From assembly GCA_964424805.1 (NCBI GenBank), contig CAYRKH010000011.1, positions 6,529 through 70,528 of the forward strand: a stretch of DNA of 64,000 bases. The letters are read 5' to 3'. A program made the position numbers and the translations under genes. The stretch comes from IDS-8 sp964424805. Lineage in GTDB: Bacteria; Pseudomonadota; Gammaproteobacteria; Steroidobacterales; Woeseiaceae. Under the pieces are notes generated by a model, which was not told the origin of the DNA, searched no databases, and saw nothing but the letters and a program-made list of their open reading frames with translations. This document shows, piece by piece, positions 26,857-34,978 of this stretch; within the stretch, counting starts at the first letter, position 1, and the number at the start of each line of letters is the position of its first letter.

Positions 26857-27084
26857 TTGAGCGAACTGATCGCCGTCGCCCTGATCGTCTTCATCGCCAT
26901 CCCGGCGCCGCTGTTCATCGTTCTCCATTTCATTACGAAGTGGAAGCAGGCGCGGGAAATCTCGGGAGGCGACGAACGGATGCTGGAGGACCTCTGGGCT
27001 TTGTCCCAGCGGCTCGAGGAACGGCTGGAGTCGCTGGAAACCATATTGGACACCGAACTGCCTGACTGGAGGAAAAAGCAATGA
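26857..27084 (+). CDS. pspB: Phage shock protein B
   Basis: 75 residues: one N-terminal membrane helix (LIAVALIVFIAIPAPLFIVLHFI) followed by the cytoplasmic KWKQAREISGGDERMLEDLW coiled-coil segment characteristic of PspB. TTG start with AGGGGAGAG just upstream, 12 bases after pspA. With PspC it relays membrane stress and sequesters PspA. The stop overlaps pspC (ATGA). Confidence 0.92.
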   Translation: MSELIAVALIVFIAIPAPLFIVLHFITKWKQAREISGGDERMLEDLWALSQRLEERLESLETILDTELPDWRKKQ

Positions 27085-27380
27085 GCAGGGGAGAGCATGC
27101 CTGCAATCACGACTATCGGCGGCACGGTCTCTACCGTGATCGCGAGAACGGCTGGATTTTCGGCGTCTGCGCGGGAGCTGCCGAGTACCTGAACGTCAGG
27201 ACCGCCGTCGTCCGCGTGATTGCGCTCGCGGCCCTGCTGCTGTTCTTCTGGCCAACCGTTATCGCCTACCTCGCGGCCGCGCTCCTGTTCCGCGCCAAAC
27301 CGTTGACCTGGTCCGGGAGCTGCCGGGAGTACGAATTCTGGCGGCGGCACGGCAGCCACGACAGATGGAGACACTCGTGA
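27081..27380 (+). CDS. pspC: PspC-domain protein 1
   Basis: 99 residues with the PspC core GWIFGVCAGAAEYLNVRTAVVRVIALAALLLFFWPTVIAYL, a membrane-spanning stress-sensor domain. The C-terminus (WSGSCREYEFWRRHG) is polar and lacks a coiled coil. It is followed by a second PspC gene, so the sensing half of the system is duplicated; this copy is the shorter one. Confidence 0.88.
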   Translation: MSRGEHACNHDYRRHGLYRDRENGWIFGVCAGAAEYLNVRTAVVRVIALAALLLFFWPTVIAYLAAALLFRAKPLTWSGSCREYEFWRRHGSHDRWRHS

Positions 27381-27763
27381 GCGCCTACGATTCGATACGC
27401 AGCCGCCCGTTCTACCGCAGCCGCGACCGTGCGATGATCGGCGGCGTGTGTGCAGGCCTGGCGGATTACTTCGGCTTCAACCTGAAGGTCACGCGGCTGC
27501 TGGCGGTCATCGCGCTGTTCATGGCGATGCCGGTAACGTTACTCGTGTACTTCGCGACAGTGCTGCTCGTACCGGCCGCCAGTGACCAGCCGCGCCGGCC
27601 GAGCTACGACCCGGATTTTCACCGGGCGCTGCGCGCCTCGCCCAGGGAGACCCTCGCGGACGTGCGCCGGCGCTTCCAGTCGCTGGACAGCCGGCTGGCC
27701 CGGCTCGAACGGTACGTGACGTCGTCGCGCTTCGACCTGGACCAGGAGTTCAGGAAGCTCTAG
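27377..27763 (+). CDS. pspC: PspC-domain protein 2 with C-terminal coiled coil
   Basis: 128 residues from GTG 27377, which overlaps the previous stop (GTGA) and has GGAG 7 bases upstream; ATG 27365 is an alternative. The PspC core is MIGGVCAGLADYFGFNLKVTR with two membrane segments, then a cytoplasmic helix ending LARLERYVTSSRFDLDQEF. This ending matches that of the next small protein, suggesting a shared docking motif. It is closer to canonical PspC than the upstream copy. Confidence 0.88.
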   Translation: MSAYDSIRSRPFYRSRDRAMIGGVCAGLADYFGFNLKVTRLLAVIALFMAMPVTLLVYFATVLLVPAASDQPRRPSYDPDFHRALRASPRETLADVRRRFQSLDSRLARLERYVTSSRFDLDQEFRKL

Positions 27764-27799
27764 CAGAATAACGAACAGGAACGCTCGAGAGGTACGCGC

Positions 27800-28018
27800 A
27801 TGAATGTTTTTACTTTTGTAATCGTCCTGGTCACCGTCGTGCTGTGCGCAAGGCTGATCCAGGCTTATCTCGAGAATCGCAGCAACGATAGCCGGTCCGC
27901 CGACGAGTTCGAGGAGACGATTGCAAAAATGGACGTACTGGAAGAACGCATCCAGGTGCTGGAGCGCATCATCACTGAAAACCGGTTCGACCTGAAAAAG
28001 GAGATCGACGGCCTCTGA
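27800..28018 (+). CDS. Small membrane protein with PspC2-like tail, psp operon
   Basis: 72 residues: one N-terminal membrane helix (FTFVIVLVTVVLCARLI), an acidic linker and a C-terminal coiled coil ending in LERIITENRFDLKKEIDGL. Its last 20 residues resemble the end of PspC2 (LERYVTSSRFDLDQEFRKL). GAGAGG lies about 8 bases before the ATG, and the gene is 36 bases downstream of pspC2. The overall plan is PspB-like, so it may be a second PspB-type partner; no firm family assignment. Confidence 0.72.
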   Translation: MNVFTFVIVLVTVVLCARLIQAYLENRSNDSRSADEFEETIAKMDVLEERIQVLERIITENRFDLKKEIDGL

Positions 28019-28045
28019 TCGCCCGTCGCCTACCGGGTACGCGCT

Positions 28046-28405
28046 TTACTGGTTGCTCGCCTGGTACTCTCTCAGCTCGGCATTGAAATCCGCCGCGGCC
28101 TTCTGCATCTCATCGTGCGCGGCGTTGTATTTCTTCGTCAGCACCGCTTCGCGCTGCTGAAGGACCTCCGGGTCGACCTCACCGAGTTCGGCGCGCGCGG
28201 CCTCCTCCTGGTCCACGAGGCACTGCTGGTAATCCTCGAGGCTCTTGATATAGGCGTTGACTTCCTTCTGGCCGGCGATCATCTCTTCTTTCGTTGCGGA
28301 GCTGCCGTTCGGCACCTCCGGGCTTTGGGGATATTCACAGGCGACGCTCGCCCCGGCGAACAGCAACGAGGTCAGACAAACGGCGGACAAGCTGGATTTC
28401 ATCAT
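28046..28405 (-). CDS. Small secreted protein of unknown function
   Basis: 119 residues with a signal peptide (KSSLSAVCLTSLLFAGASVA, likely cleaved before CEY). The mature part is acidic and helical (NAYIKSLEDYQQCLVDQEEAARAEL) with two cysteines that could form a disulfide. A second ATG one codon downstream is an equally good start. Not recognised; predicted to be periplasmic. It lies between the psp operon and the GGDEF/EAL gene, both pointing toward it or co-oriented, without obvious coupling. Confidence 0.7.
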   Translation of the reverse strand: MMKSSLSAVCLTSLLFAGASVACEYPQSPEVPNGSSATKEEMIAGQKEVNAYIKSLEDYQQCLVDQEEAARAELGEVDPEVLQQREAVLTKKYNAAHDEMQKAAADFNAELREYQASNQ

Positions 28406-28477
28406 TATCGGTATTACCCGGTGACTGGGAAGGCGGTTATTTAATCACTTTGCGGCGGAGGCCGGCAAGCATCCGGC

Positions 28478-30931
28478 TCAGGCGAACAGGGCGCGGTGCG
28501 AATCGGTGCCTTCCGTCTGGGCAAGCAGCAGCTCGAGGTAGTCCTCGGAGCTCATGGGGTCGCCGAACAGCAGGCCCTGCACGTAGGTACAGTTCAGGTT
28601 CTGCAGGAACGCGAGCTGCTCCTCCGACTCGACTCCTTCTGCGACGACGTCCATTTTGAGGCTGCGCCCCATGTGAATGATAGTGCCGACGATAGTCGCG
28701 TCATCCGCGTTCACCGCAACGTCCCGCACGAACGACTGGTCAATCTTGAGGGTGCTGATCGGGAATTGCTGCAGCGCACTCAGCGACGAGTAACCGGTGC
28801 CGAAATCGTCGATGGCGAGGTGCAGCCCGAGGGAATACAGCTCGTCCAGCAGGCGGATCGTGCGGCGCGGGTTCTCCATCAGCGTCGTCTCCGTGATCTC
28901 GAGCTCCAGCGACGTCGGCGAGACTTCATACTTGCGCAGGATGGCGTTGATGCGGCTGATGAAGTTCGGTTGCCGGAGCTGCTTCAGTGACAGGTTCACC
29001 GAGACGCGGCCGGGATAGGACACGGAACGCTGCCAGTACCGGAAGTCCTCGCACACCCGCTCGAGCACCCACTCGCCGATCTCGACGATCAGGTTGGTTT
29101 CTTCCGCGATCGGGATGAAATCGGAGGGCAGGATGATGCCGCGCTCCGGCAGTTCCCAGCGCACCAGTGCCTCGGCGCCGACCACCGCGCCGGTTTCGAT
29201 GTTGTACTTGGGCTGGTAGTGCACGAGCAGTTCGTCACGCTCGAACGCGCGCTTCAGCTTGCTTTTGGTCATCAGCCGCTCGACCGCGGCCTCGTTCATC
29301 TCCGGCACGTAGTAGGAATAGATGTTGCCGCCGTTCTTTTTCGCGTGATACAGCGCCGCGTCCGCGTTGCGGATGAGATCGATGACGTTCGGCGCGTCGT
29401 CCGGGTAGCAGGCGATACCCATGCTCGCGGTCATGAACACCTCGTGGCCCTGCACGTAGAACGGGTCGGCGAGGCGGTCCAGGAGCGTTCGTGCGAGATC
29501 GTCGAGATAGGCTTTCTGGTCGGAGCGCTCGCCGTGAGCGTCCACGATGACCGCAAATTCGTCGCCTGCCAGCCTCCCGATCACCGACTCTTCGGGCAGC
29601 GCGGAGGTCAAGCGATCGGCGACCGTTTCGAGGGTGGTGTCGCCGGCGAGATGGCCGAAGGTGTCGTTGATCTCCTTGAAGTGATCGATGTCGATGTAAA
29701 AAAGGTACAGCGACCGCTGCGCGCGGCGCGCGCGGGCAATTGCCCGCTGCAGCAGGTGCTGGAACTGCATGCGGTTCGGGATCTTGGTCAGCGCGTCGAT
29801 GCGAGCGAGGTAGCGGATGCGCTGCTCGGCACGGCGGCGCTCCGTGATGTTCTGGGCGGCATAGATCCGGTCGCCTGAGCCCTCGTCGTCACCGGCGATG
29901 GTCGAGCCGGTGTACGACACCGGTACGGACTCCCCGCTGCGTGTCAGGAGAAACGCTTCCCTGGGAATGCCGGCGGGCGAATCGACGGCCAGCGAACCGC
30001 CCTTCTGCTTGTCGACGATCAGGTCGAGCGGTTGCCCGACGAGATCGTTCTCGCTGTAGTTCAGCATGCGGATGGTGGCTTCGTTGATCCGCGTGATGGT
30101 GCCGTTCGCATTGGTAACGATGACGGCTTCGTTCATCCCGGACAGCACCCGGTCGACGTAATCGCGCGACAGCGTCGTTCGCTGGAGCTTGTCGCGCATG
30201 TTGTTGAAGACTTCCGCGAGGTCGCCGAGCTCGTCGCCTTTCATGACCTTGAGCGGCTCGCCGAAATCGGACTCGCTCAGCTTCTCGGCCTGCACCTTGA
30301 GCTCGCGGATGCGGCGCGCCTGCGTCCGCGAAATGCTCCAGATCACCGCCATGCACAGCAGCAGGGCGACCACGGTGGCGCCGCCGATCCAGATAAAGGT
30401 ATCGTTGCGATAGCTCGCTTCCTGCCGCAGCAGGCCCTGTTCGAATGCCTGCGATTCCCGGTGCAGGTCCGACAGCTCGAAACTGGCGACCAGTCGGCCG
30501 ATCGCGACCCCGTCTTGCAGCAGGGGATACGTGAGGTTCAGCCGGTCGGTACGCCACTGCGGTGACTCGGCAGCGACGGCGTCCGGCGGGATATCGCCGG
30601 CTTCCACGCGCAGTCCGCCGTTGCCCTGGAAGCGCAGCCCCGCCAGGCTGCTGCCGGACGCCGCTGCCCGCTCGATGACCGCCCGGATCGCCGCGCCGTC
30701 GTCGGGATCGGGGAGGGCGGCCAGCTGGTCCGCGACGTGGCGCAGGTCGCTGCGAGCCTGCCGCTCGAAACCGGCCACGAGGCTCGCGTTGTGCTCGTCC
30801 ACGCTCGCGCCGACGATGCCCCCCGCCAGCCAGCGGTACTGGCCGTAGAACATCGATAGCATAATGCCGACGACGACCAGCGACAGCGTCGAGGCAAGAA
30901 TGAGGTATCTCGGTAAGATTCTGCCAGTCAT
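28478..30931 (-). CDS. Membrane-bound GGDEF/EAL cyclic-di-GMP protein with HAMP and PAS
   Basis: 817 residues. Transmembrane helices at about 8-28 and 188-208 flank a periplasmic sensor. Then come HAMP, a PAS domain (SGMNEAVIVTNANGTITRIN), a GGDEF domain whose signature reads AGDEF, and an EAL domain with intact GAEALVRW, ETTLMENPRR and IDDFGTGYSSL. The phosphodiesterase half has all visible catalytic motifs. The cyclase motif departs from GGDEF in its first residue, so cyclase activity is uncertain. It would link an external signal to cyclic-di-GMP level. Confidence 0.93.
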   Translation of the reverse strand: MTGRILPRYLILASTLSLVVVGIMLSMFYGQYRWLAGGIVGASVDEHNASLVAGFERQARSDLRHVADQLAALPDPDDGAAIRAVIERAAASGSSLAGLRFQGNGGLRVEAGDIPPDAVAAESPQWRTDRLNLTYPLLQDGVAIGRLVASFELSDLHRESQAFEQGLLRQEASYRNDTFIWIGGATVVALLLCMAVIWSISRTQARRIRELKVQAEKLSESDFGEPLKVMKGDELGDLAEVFNNMRDKLQRTTLSRDYVDRVLSGMNEAVIVTNANGTITRINEATIRMLNYSENDLVGQPLDLIVDKQKGGSLAVDSPAGIPREAFLLTRSGESVPVSYTGSTIAGDDEGSGDRIYAAQNITERRRAEQRIRYLARIDALTKIPNRMQFQHLLQRAIARARRAQRSLYLFYIDIDHFKEINDTFGHLAGDTTLETVADRLTSALPEESVIGRLAGDEFAVIVDAHGERSDQKAYLDDLARTLLDRLADPFYVQGHEVFMTASMGIACYPDDAPNVIDLIRNADAALYHAKKNGGNIYSYYVPEMNEAAVERLMTKSKLKRAFERDELLVHYQPKYNIETGAVVGAEALVRWELPERGIILPSDFIPIAEETNLIVEIGEWVLERVCEDFRYWQRSVSYPGRVSVNLSLKQLRQPNFISRINAILRKYEVSPTSLELEITETTLMENPRRTIRLLDELYSLGLHLAIDDFGTGYSSLSALQQFPISTLKIDQSFVRDVAVNADDATIVGTIIHMGRSLKMDVVAEGVESEEQLAFLQNLNCTYVQGLLFGDPMSSEDYLELLLAQTEGTDSHRALFA

Positions 30932-31186
30932 CCGCTAATGAGACTCTGTGGCCAGCTGCAGATTCACTGCGCGCCACCACCGGGACTTCCGCCCCTTGTT
31001 ATTCTTTGCTTTTTCGCAGGGTCCAAGTGGCCGGCTCCGACGGTCCCGCAGCGCTGGCCTCGAGCATCCACCATGGATTCCCGATAGTCTACCCGCTGTA
31101 TCGGGGCGACAGAAGCAATTTTGGGCGCAGGGTTTGGGGCGCTGCAGGGTTGCGGTGAGTGGCTCCTTAGTTTTGGCGCCGGGGCT

Positions 31187-31289
31187 GGCGGAGGCGCGAC
31201 CGGGGGAGGCCTTTGGCGGAATGGCTCCCTCGGGGCCCTGTCGGTCCGCTTTATTTCCGCCAAAGGCCTCCCCCGGTCACACCTCCGCC
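31187..31289. repeat. Long inverted repeat 1
   Basis: Arms 31187-31221 and 31255-31289 are inverted copies of 35 bases with two mismatches; the inner 24 bases pair perfectly (core GGGGGAGGCCTTTGGCGG). The loop is 33 bases. Very stable hairpin potential in RNA or single-stranded DNA. Confidence 0.85.
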
Positions 31290-31361
31290 CGTCAACTCCG
31301 TGCCCGCCTGTAGCACCGCCTGACACACGCCGGCCCTGTGCCGCTTTTCCGTACCGGCGAG

Positions 31362-31478
31362 CGAGTCGGCGCCACCCTACGCACCGTCGCAACTGCGGCC
31401 GAGGTTGGCGCCACGCTACGCGCCAACGCCACGATGACCGAGGTTGGCGCCACCGCACGCACCAGCGCAGCCGTGATC
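31362..31478. repeat. Three tandem 39-base repeats
   Basis: Units 31362-31400, 31401-31439 and 31440-31478 share GAGGTTGGCGCCAC-CTACGC with differences between copies. The period is 13 codons; translated on the plus strand it gives EVGATLRA-like repeats. I recall similar translations in spurious intergenic ORFs of other gammaproteobacteria. Confidence 0.8.
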
Positions 31479-31588
31479 GGGGGGAGGGGTGTTCGGCGGC
31501 CTGCGAGGCATGGATGCCGAGCCGGCAGGCCCACAGGGACGTGCTCGTGGCCGGCGCCGAAGGCCCCTCCCCCCGATCACGGCTGCGC
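31465..31588. repeat. Long inverted repeat 2
   Basis: Arms 31465-31489 and 31564-31588 are perfect 25-base inverted copies (core GTGATCGGGGGGAGGGG). Pairing resumes inward after a 2-base mismatch (TTCGGCG with CGCCGAA). The loop contains a smaller GCCTGC/GCAGGC hairpin (31499-31530). The left arm overlaps the last 39-base repeat. Confidence 0.85.
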
Positions 31589-31698
31589 CAGCCCCGGCCG
31601 ATCAGGTTACGTTCCACCACCCCGGAACCTTCCCCACCCGCAGACCATCCCCCAAAAACCACGGCCCCGCAGAACACCCAAGGCCGCCGGCTGCGGAA

Positions 31699-32106
31699 TC
31701 AGTCCGGTTCGTCGCCCTTGCGCTTCTCGACGAATTCGGTGGGCTCGGAGCGCCCCGTGGTTTTCATCGTGCCGTCGACCACGGCGCCTTCGGCGACCGC
31801 GATGGCGCCGCCCGTCACCGTGCCGGTGATGCGGGCGGAATTGACGATCTCGACGTGATCGGTCGCCTCGATGTCACCCTCGACGGTGCCGGCAACAATC
31901 ACGGAACGCGCTTTCAGCAGCCCCCGCCAGACGCCTTTCTCGGTGATGGACACCGAGCCGGACAGTTCGCTGTCGCCCTCGATCTCACCGCTGATCATGA
32001 AATCGCCGAGGCCGGACAAGACGCCCGTGATCTTGCAGCCTTCGTTGATCAGCGTCGTCGGCCCGCTGGAGCGGTCGCGGAAGCGCCGCTTTTTCGTGTC
32101 GTTCAT
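31699..32106 (-). CDS. Bactofilin family polymer-forming protein
   Basis: 135 residues. A central beta-helix with regularly spaced small residues (LINEGCKITGVLSGLGDFMISGEIEGD and IVNSARITGTVTGGAIAV) is flanked by basic and acidic tails, the bactofilin plan. Bactofilins form cytoskeletal filaments that organise cell shape or polar functions at the inner membrane. There is no adjacent M23 peptidase, which often accompanies bactofilins, so its client is not indicated. Confidence 0.88.
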   Translation of the reverse strand: MNDTKKRRFRDRSSGPTTLINEGCKITGVLSGLGDFMISGEIEGDSELSGSVSITEKGVWRGLLKARSVIVAGTVEGDIEATDHVEIVNSARITGTVTGGAIAVAEGAVVDGTMKTTGRSEPTEFVEKRKGDEPD

Positions 32107-32128
32107 GATCCCCCGATTCCAGGCCCGT

Positions 32129-32515
32129 TCAGTCCTGCTTTTCGTGATAGCCGTAGTCCAGCGTCTCGATGCCCGTCAACACGCCGCCCTCGAAGGTGAG
32201 CCTCCGCATGAGGCGCCTGGGGCCGAAATTATAGATGAACTCGGTGACGAGCAGGTGCTCGTAGAAGTTGCCGGGGCCGAAGCGCACGGCTTCCACGTGC
32301 GGCCTTTGCATCAGTTCGATCGGGGTGTAGGCCCGCACGGCAAAGCCGCGCTCCCGGATGGCGGTCGGTTCGCCGCAGCGCTCGACGACTTCTACCTGCA
32401 GCATGCCTTTGAGCACCAGCTTGCCATCGCAGCGGAGCGCGTTCGCCGGGCCGCCGTAAAGCAGGCCGGCGATCACGCAGGCGATGAGCGGCAATGTTCG
32501 AGTGGCTGGTGTCAT
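32129..32515 (-). CDS. DUF2845 family secreted protein
   Basis: 128 residues from ATG 32515, which puts a signal peptide (TLPLIACVIAGLLYGGPANA) at the N-terminus. The mature part opens LRCDGKLVLKGMLQVEVVERCGEPTAI, the two-cysteine motif of DUF2845, and ends in a beta-rich FEGGVLTGIETLDYGY. Periplasmic, function unknown. It lies 22 bases before bactofilin on the same strand, so the two may be co-transcribed. Confidence 0.82.
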   Translation of the reverse strand: MTPATRTLPLIACVIAGLLYGGPANALRCDGKLVLKGMLQVEVVERCGEPTAIRERGFAVRAYTPIELMQRPHVEAVRFGPGNFYEHLLVTEFIYNFGPRRLMRRLTFEGGVLTGIETLDYGYHEKQD

Positions 32516-32710
32516 CGATTCGGGATTGGTGCCGGCGAAACCCTCGGGAACCATTGCATTCTAAAGCATACGGTCTGAACAGCGGCTGAATGCCGGCCGT
32601 CCGCGCCGCGCGGCAGGCTGTCGCGCATCGTGGCGCCCGCGTTGTCAGCCCGCGAGAGCCGTCTGTATAGTGCATCGACGCGTCGGCCGCGAGCCCGGAG
32701 ACTGCCTCTT

Positions 32711-34273
32711 TTGACCCCACAATTCGAAGAAAGGATCAGCCGGCTGGTCAGCGGCGGCATCGGGCTGGCGGGCGGTCTGAAGGGCATCGAGAAGGAAGCG
32801 CTGCGCGTTCGCCCGGACGGGACGCTCGCCGATACGCCACACCCCAAGCTTTTGGGCTCGGCGTTGACCAACCGCTTTATCACCACCGATTTTTCCGAGG
32901 CGCTGCTGGAGTTCGTTACGCCCGCGTGCGCCACGACCGGTGAGACGCTCGGGTTCCTCTACGACATCCACCGGTTCACGTACGAACGGCTGGACGACGA
33001 GCTGCTGTGGACGGCGAGCATGCCCTGCCGTATCCCCGACGAGCCGGACATACCGATAGCGCAGTACGGAACCTCCAACGTCGGCCTGATGAAGAACATC
33101 TACCGCCGCGGGCTTGCCTATCGCTACGGCCGCACCATGCAGACGATTGCCGGCATTCACTTCAATTATTCGGTGCCGGAAGCGTTCTGGCCGGCCTGGC
33201 AGGAGAAGCAAGCCCAGCGGGGTGAGCTGAGCGCATTCCGCTCCGCCGGCTACCTCGCGCTCCTGCGCAATTTTCGCCGCGTCGGCTGGCTGGTGCTGTA
33301 CCTGTTCGGGGCCTCGCCGGCGCTGTGCCGGAGTTTCGCCACCGCCCCCGCAAGGGGCATGCCGCGGTTCGATGCCGGCACACTCTACGAGCCGTTCGGC
33401 ACGTCGCTCAGGATGAGCGACATCGGCTACTCCAACCGCACCCAGGCAAAGATCAACATCTCGCTGAACAGCGTGGAGGAGTATGTCGCCGGCCTCATCG
33501 CCGCCATCCGCACGCCGGAGCCGGCGTTTGAAAAGATCGGCGTAAAAGTCGACGGCGAGTACCGGCAGCTCAGCGCCAACCAGCTCCAGATCGAAAACGA
33601 GTACTACAGCCCGGCGCGGCCCAAGCGGAACGCCTTTTCCGGCGAGCGCCCCACCGAGGCCCTGCTGCGCGGCGGCGTCGAGTACGTCGAGATCCGTTCC
33701 TTCGACATCAACCCTTTCGACCCGGTCGGGATCAGCCATGACGCCATGCGCTTCATGGAGGCGCTGCTGCTTTATTGCCTGCTCGAGGAGAGCCCGCCGC
33801 TGGCGGAGGCCGACTGGGACGAGATCGCGGAGAACCACGCGCGTACGGCGCGCCGCGGCCGGGACCCGTCGCTGCGGCTCCTGCGCCACGGCCGCGAGCA
33901 GCGGCTCCCGGAGTGGGGCAGGGAAATCGTGGACGGCGCGGAGGCGGTCGCGGAGCTGATCGACGCGGCGGCGGGCAACCGGGATTACTCGCAGGCGGTG
34001 GCGGCACAGCGGGCCAAGCTCGCGGATAGCGGGGCGACGCCTTCGGCGCGCTTGCTGAAGGAGCTCGAAGACTCGGGAAGCGGCTTCTTCGAGTTCGCCA
34101 TGCGGGCCTCGCGCGGTCACCGTGACTGGTTTCACGCGCTCCCGCCCGGTAATCCGGAGCGGCGTCTCGAGCTGGAAGAGGAGGCCCGCAATTCCGTCAA
34201 GCGCCAGCGGGAGCTCGAGGCCTCGGATCACATGAGCTTCGACGAGTACCTGGAGAACTACTTCGCGAGTTGA
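32711..34273 (+). CDS. gshA: Glutamate-cysteine ligase (gammaproteobacterial type)
   Basis: 520 residues from TTG 32711, close to the 518 of E. coli GshA. Visible family segments are GIEKEALRVRPDGTLADTPHP (ATP/metal Glu), ITTDFSEALLEFVTPA, IAGIHFNYSVPEAFW and VEYVEIRSFDINPFDPVGI. It makes gamma-glutamylcysteine, the first step of glutathione synthesis. The start is uncertain: TTG is the first start codon consistent with family length, but the frame remains open to 32630. Monocistronic, divergent from DUF2845. Confidence 0.94.
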   Translation: MTPQFEERISRLVSGGIGLAGGLKGIEKEALRVRPDGTLADTPHPKLLGSALTNRFITTDFSEALLEFVTPACATTGETLGFLYDIHRFTYERLDDELLWTASMPCRIPDEPDIPIAQYGTSNVGLMKNIYRRGLAYRYGRTMQTIAGIHFNYSVPEAFWPAWQEKQAQRGELSAFRSAGYLALLRNFRRVGWLVLYLFGASPALCRSFATAPARGMPRFDAGTLYEPFGTSLRMSDIGYSNRTQAKINISLNSVEEYVAGLIAAIRTPEPAFEKIGVKVDGEYRQLSANQLQIENEYYSPARPKRNAFSGERPTEALLRGGVEYVEIRSFDINPFDPVGISHDAMRFMEALLLYCLLEESPPLAEADWDEIAENHARTARRGRDPSLRLLRHGREQRLPEWGREIVDGAEAVAELIDAAAGNRDYSQAVAAQRAKLADSGATPSARLLKELEDSGSGFFEFAMRASRGHRDWFHALPPGNPERRLELEEEARNSVKRQRELEASDHMSFDEYLENYFAS

Positions 34274-34393
34274 TGCGCGGCAAGCCCCAGCATCGCGGCT
34301 AACTGTGCGCCGCTTCACATTTCGTTGCCGCGTATCGCAAGGACAGGGCGCGTTTGACCTATCCTAAGCGCTTTTGGTCCGGGGCGAGCCAGC

Positions 34394-34978
34394 GTGCTAA
34401 GGACGTTCTACTTCGGAATATTATGCGGCGTACTCGCGGCAGCCGGTGTGGCGTGGTTCGTGCCGGTGGTGGACCAGCACCGCGAGCCATCCCTCGTCCT
34501 GGTTGAGGCCAACGGCGGCAACCGGGAAGCGTTCCACATCAACCTGCCGCAGGATCGTATCCTCGCGGGCATGGCGGGCCCGGAGGCGCTGCCGGCCGAA
34601 CTCCAGTGGCCCGCCAGCGGCGGACTGGCCGAGGCGCGGGCCGAGCTGTTCAAGATCCGCGATGCCAATGACGTCGTCGTTGGCGTTGCGAGCCGGATCT
34701 CCGGTCCGGGTGCGGCCGAAAGCCCGGTCGTCGAATGGACGCTGCACCTGCCGGCGCGCGGCTCACTCTACGCGACCATGCAACCCGCCGCGGGCAACGA
34801 CGGCTACCGCAGCGGTGCGCTGCGCGCCGGTACGCGCGAGTTTGCCGCGCGGCGGGGCAGCGTGACCGCGAGGCGCATCGACCTGCACGAGCGCCGGGCC
34901 GACGGCCTGGACGTCGAACAGCGAATCGAGCTGGTTACGGCCCTGGTGAGCAGCAGCACCCGGGAGGCTAACGAATGA
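34394..34978 (+). CDS. Unknown membrane-anchored protein
   Basis: 194 residues from a GTG. One N-terminal helix (TFYFGILCGVLAAAGVAWFVPVV) acts as anchor or uncleaved signal. The rest is a soluble beta-rich domain with WPASGGLAEARAELFKIRD and EWTLHLPARGSLYATM. I do not recognise the family. It is coupled by ATGA to the next gene, which has the same architecture and a similar (W)xLxLPAxGxL motif, so the two may be distant paralogues exposed to the periplasm and acting together. Confidence 0.7.
   Translation: MLRTFYFGILCGVLAAAGVAWFVPVVDQHREPSLVLVEANGGNREAFHINLPQDRILAGMAGPEALPAELQWPASGGLAEARAELFKIRDANDVVVGVASRISGPGAAESPVVEWTLHLPARGSLYATMQPAAGNDGYRSGALRAGTREFAARRGSVTARRIDLHERRADGLDVEQRIELVTALVSSSTREANE

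Larger units (their letters stand above)
30932..31698. other. Non-coding structured intergenic region
   Basis: About 770 bases between the GGDEF/EAL gene and bactofilin. Open frames on both strands are Arg/Pro-rich shadows without a recognisable protein. The region holds two long imperfect inverted repeats and a 39-base triple tandem repeat, listed separately. Confidence 0.6.

Noticed and set aside
31362..31478. Possible CRISPR array
   Set aside because: Three contiguous 39-base units without unique spacers and no cas genes; they are imperfect tandem repeats.
30964..31858. Long open frames on both strands across the hairpin region (237 and 245 codons)
   Set aside because: Arg/Pro/Gly-rich low-complexity translations made by the repeats; no ribosome-binding site or recognisable domain; one overlaps bactofilin antisense.
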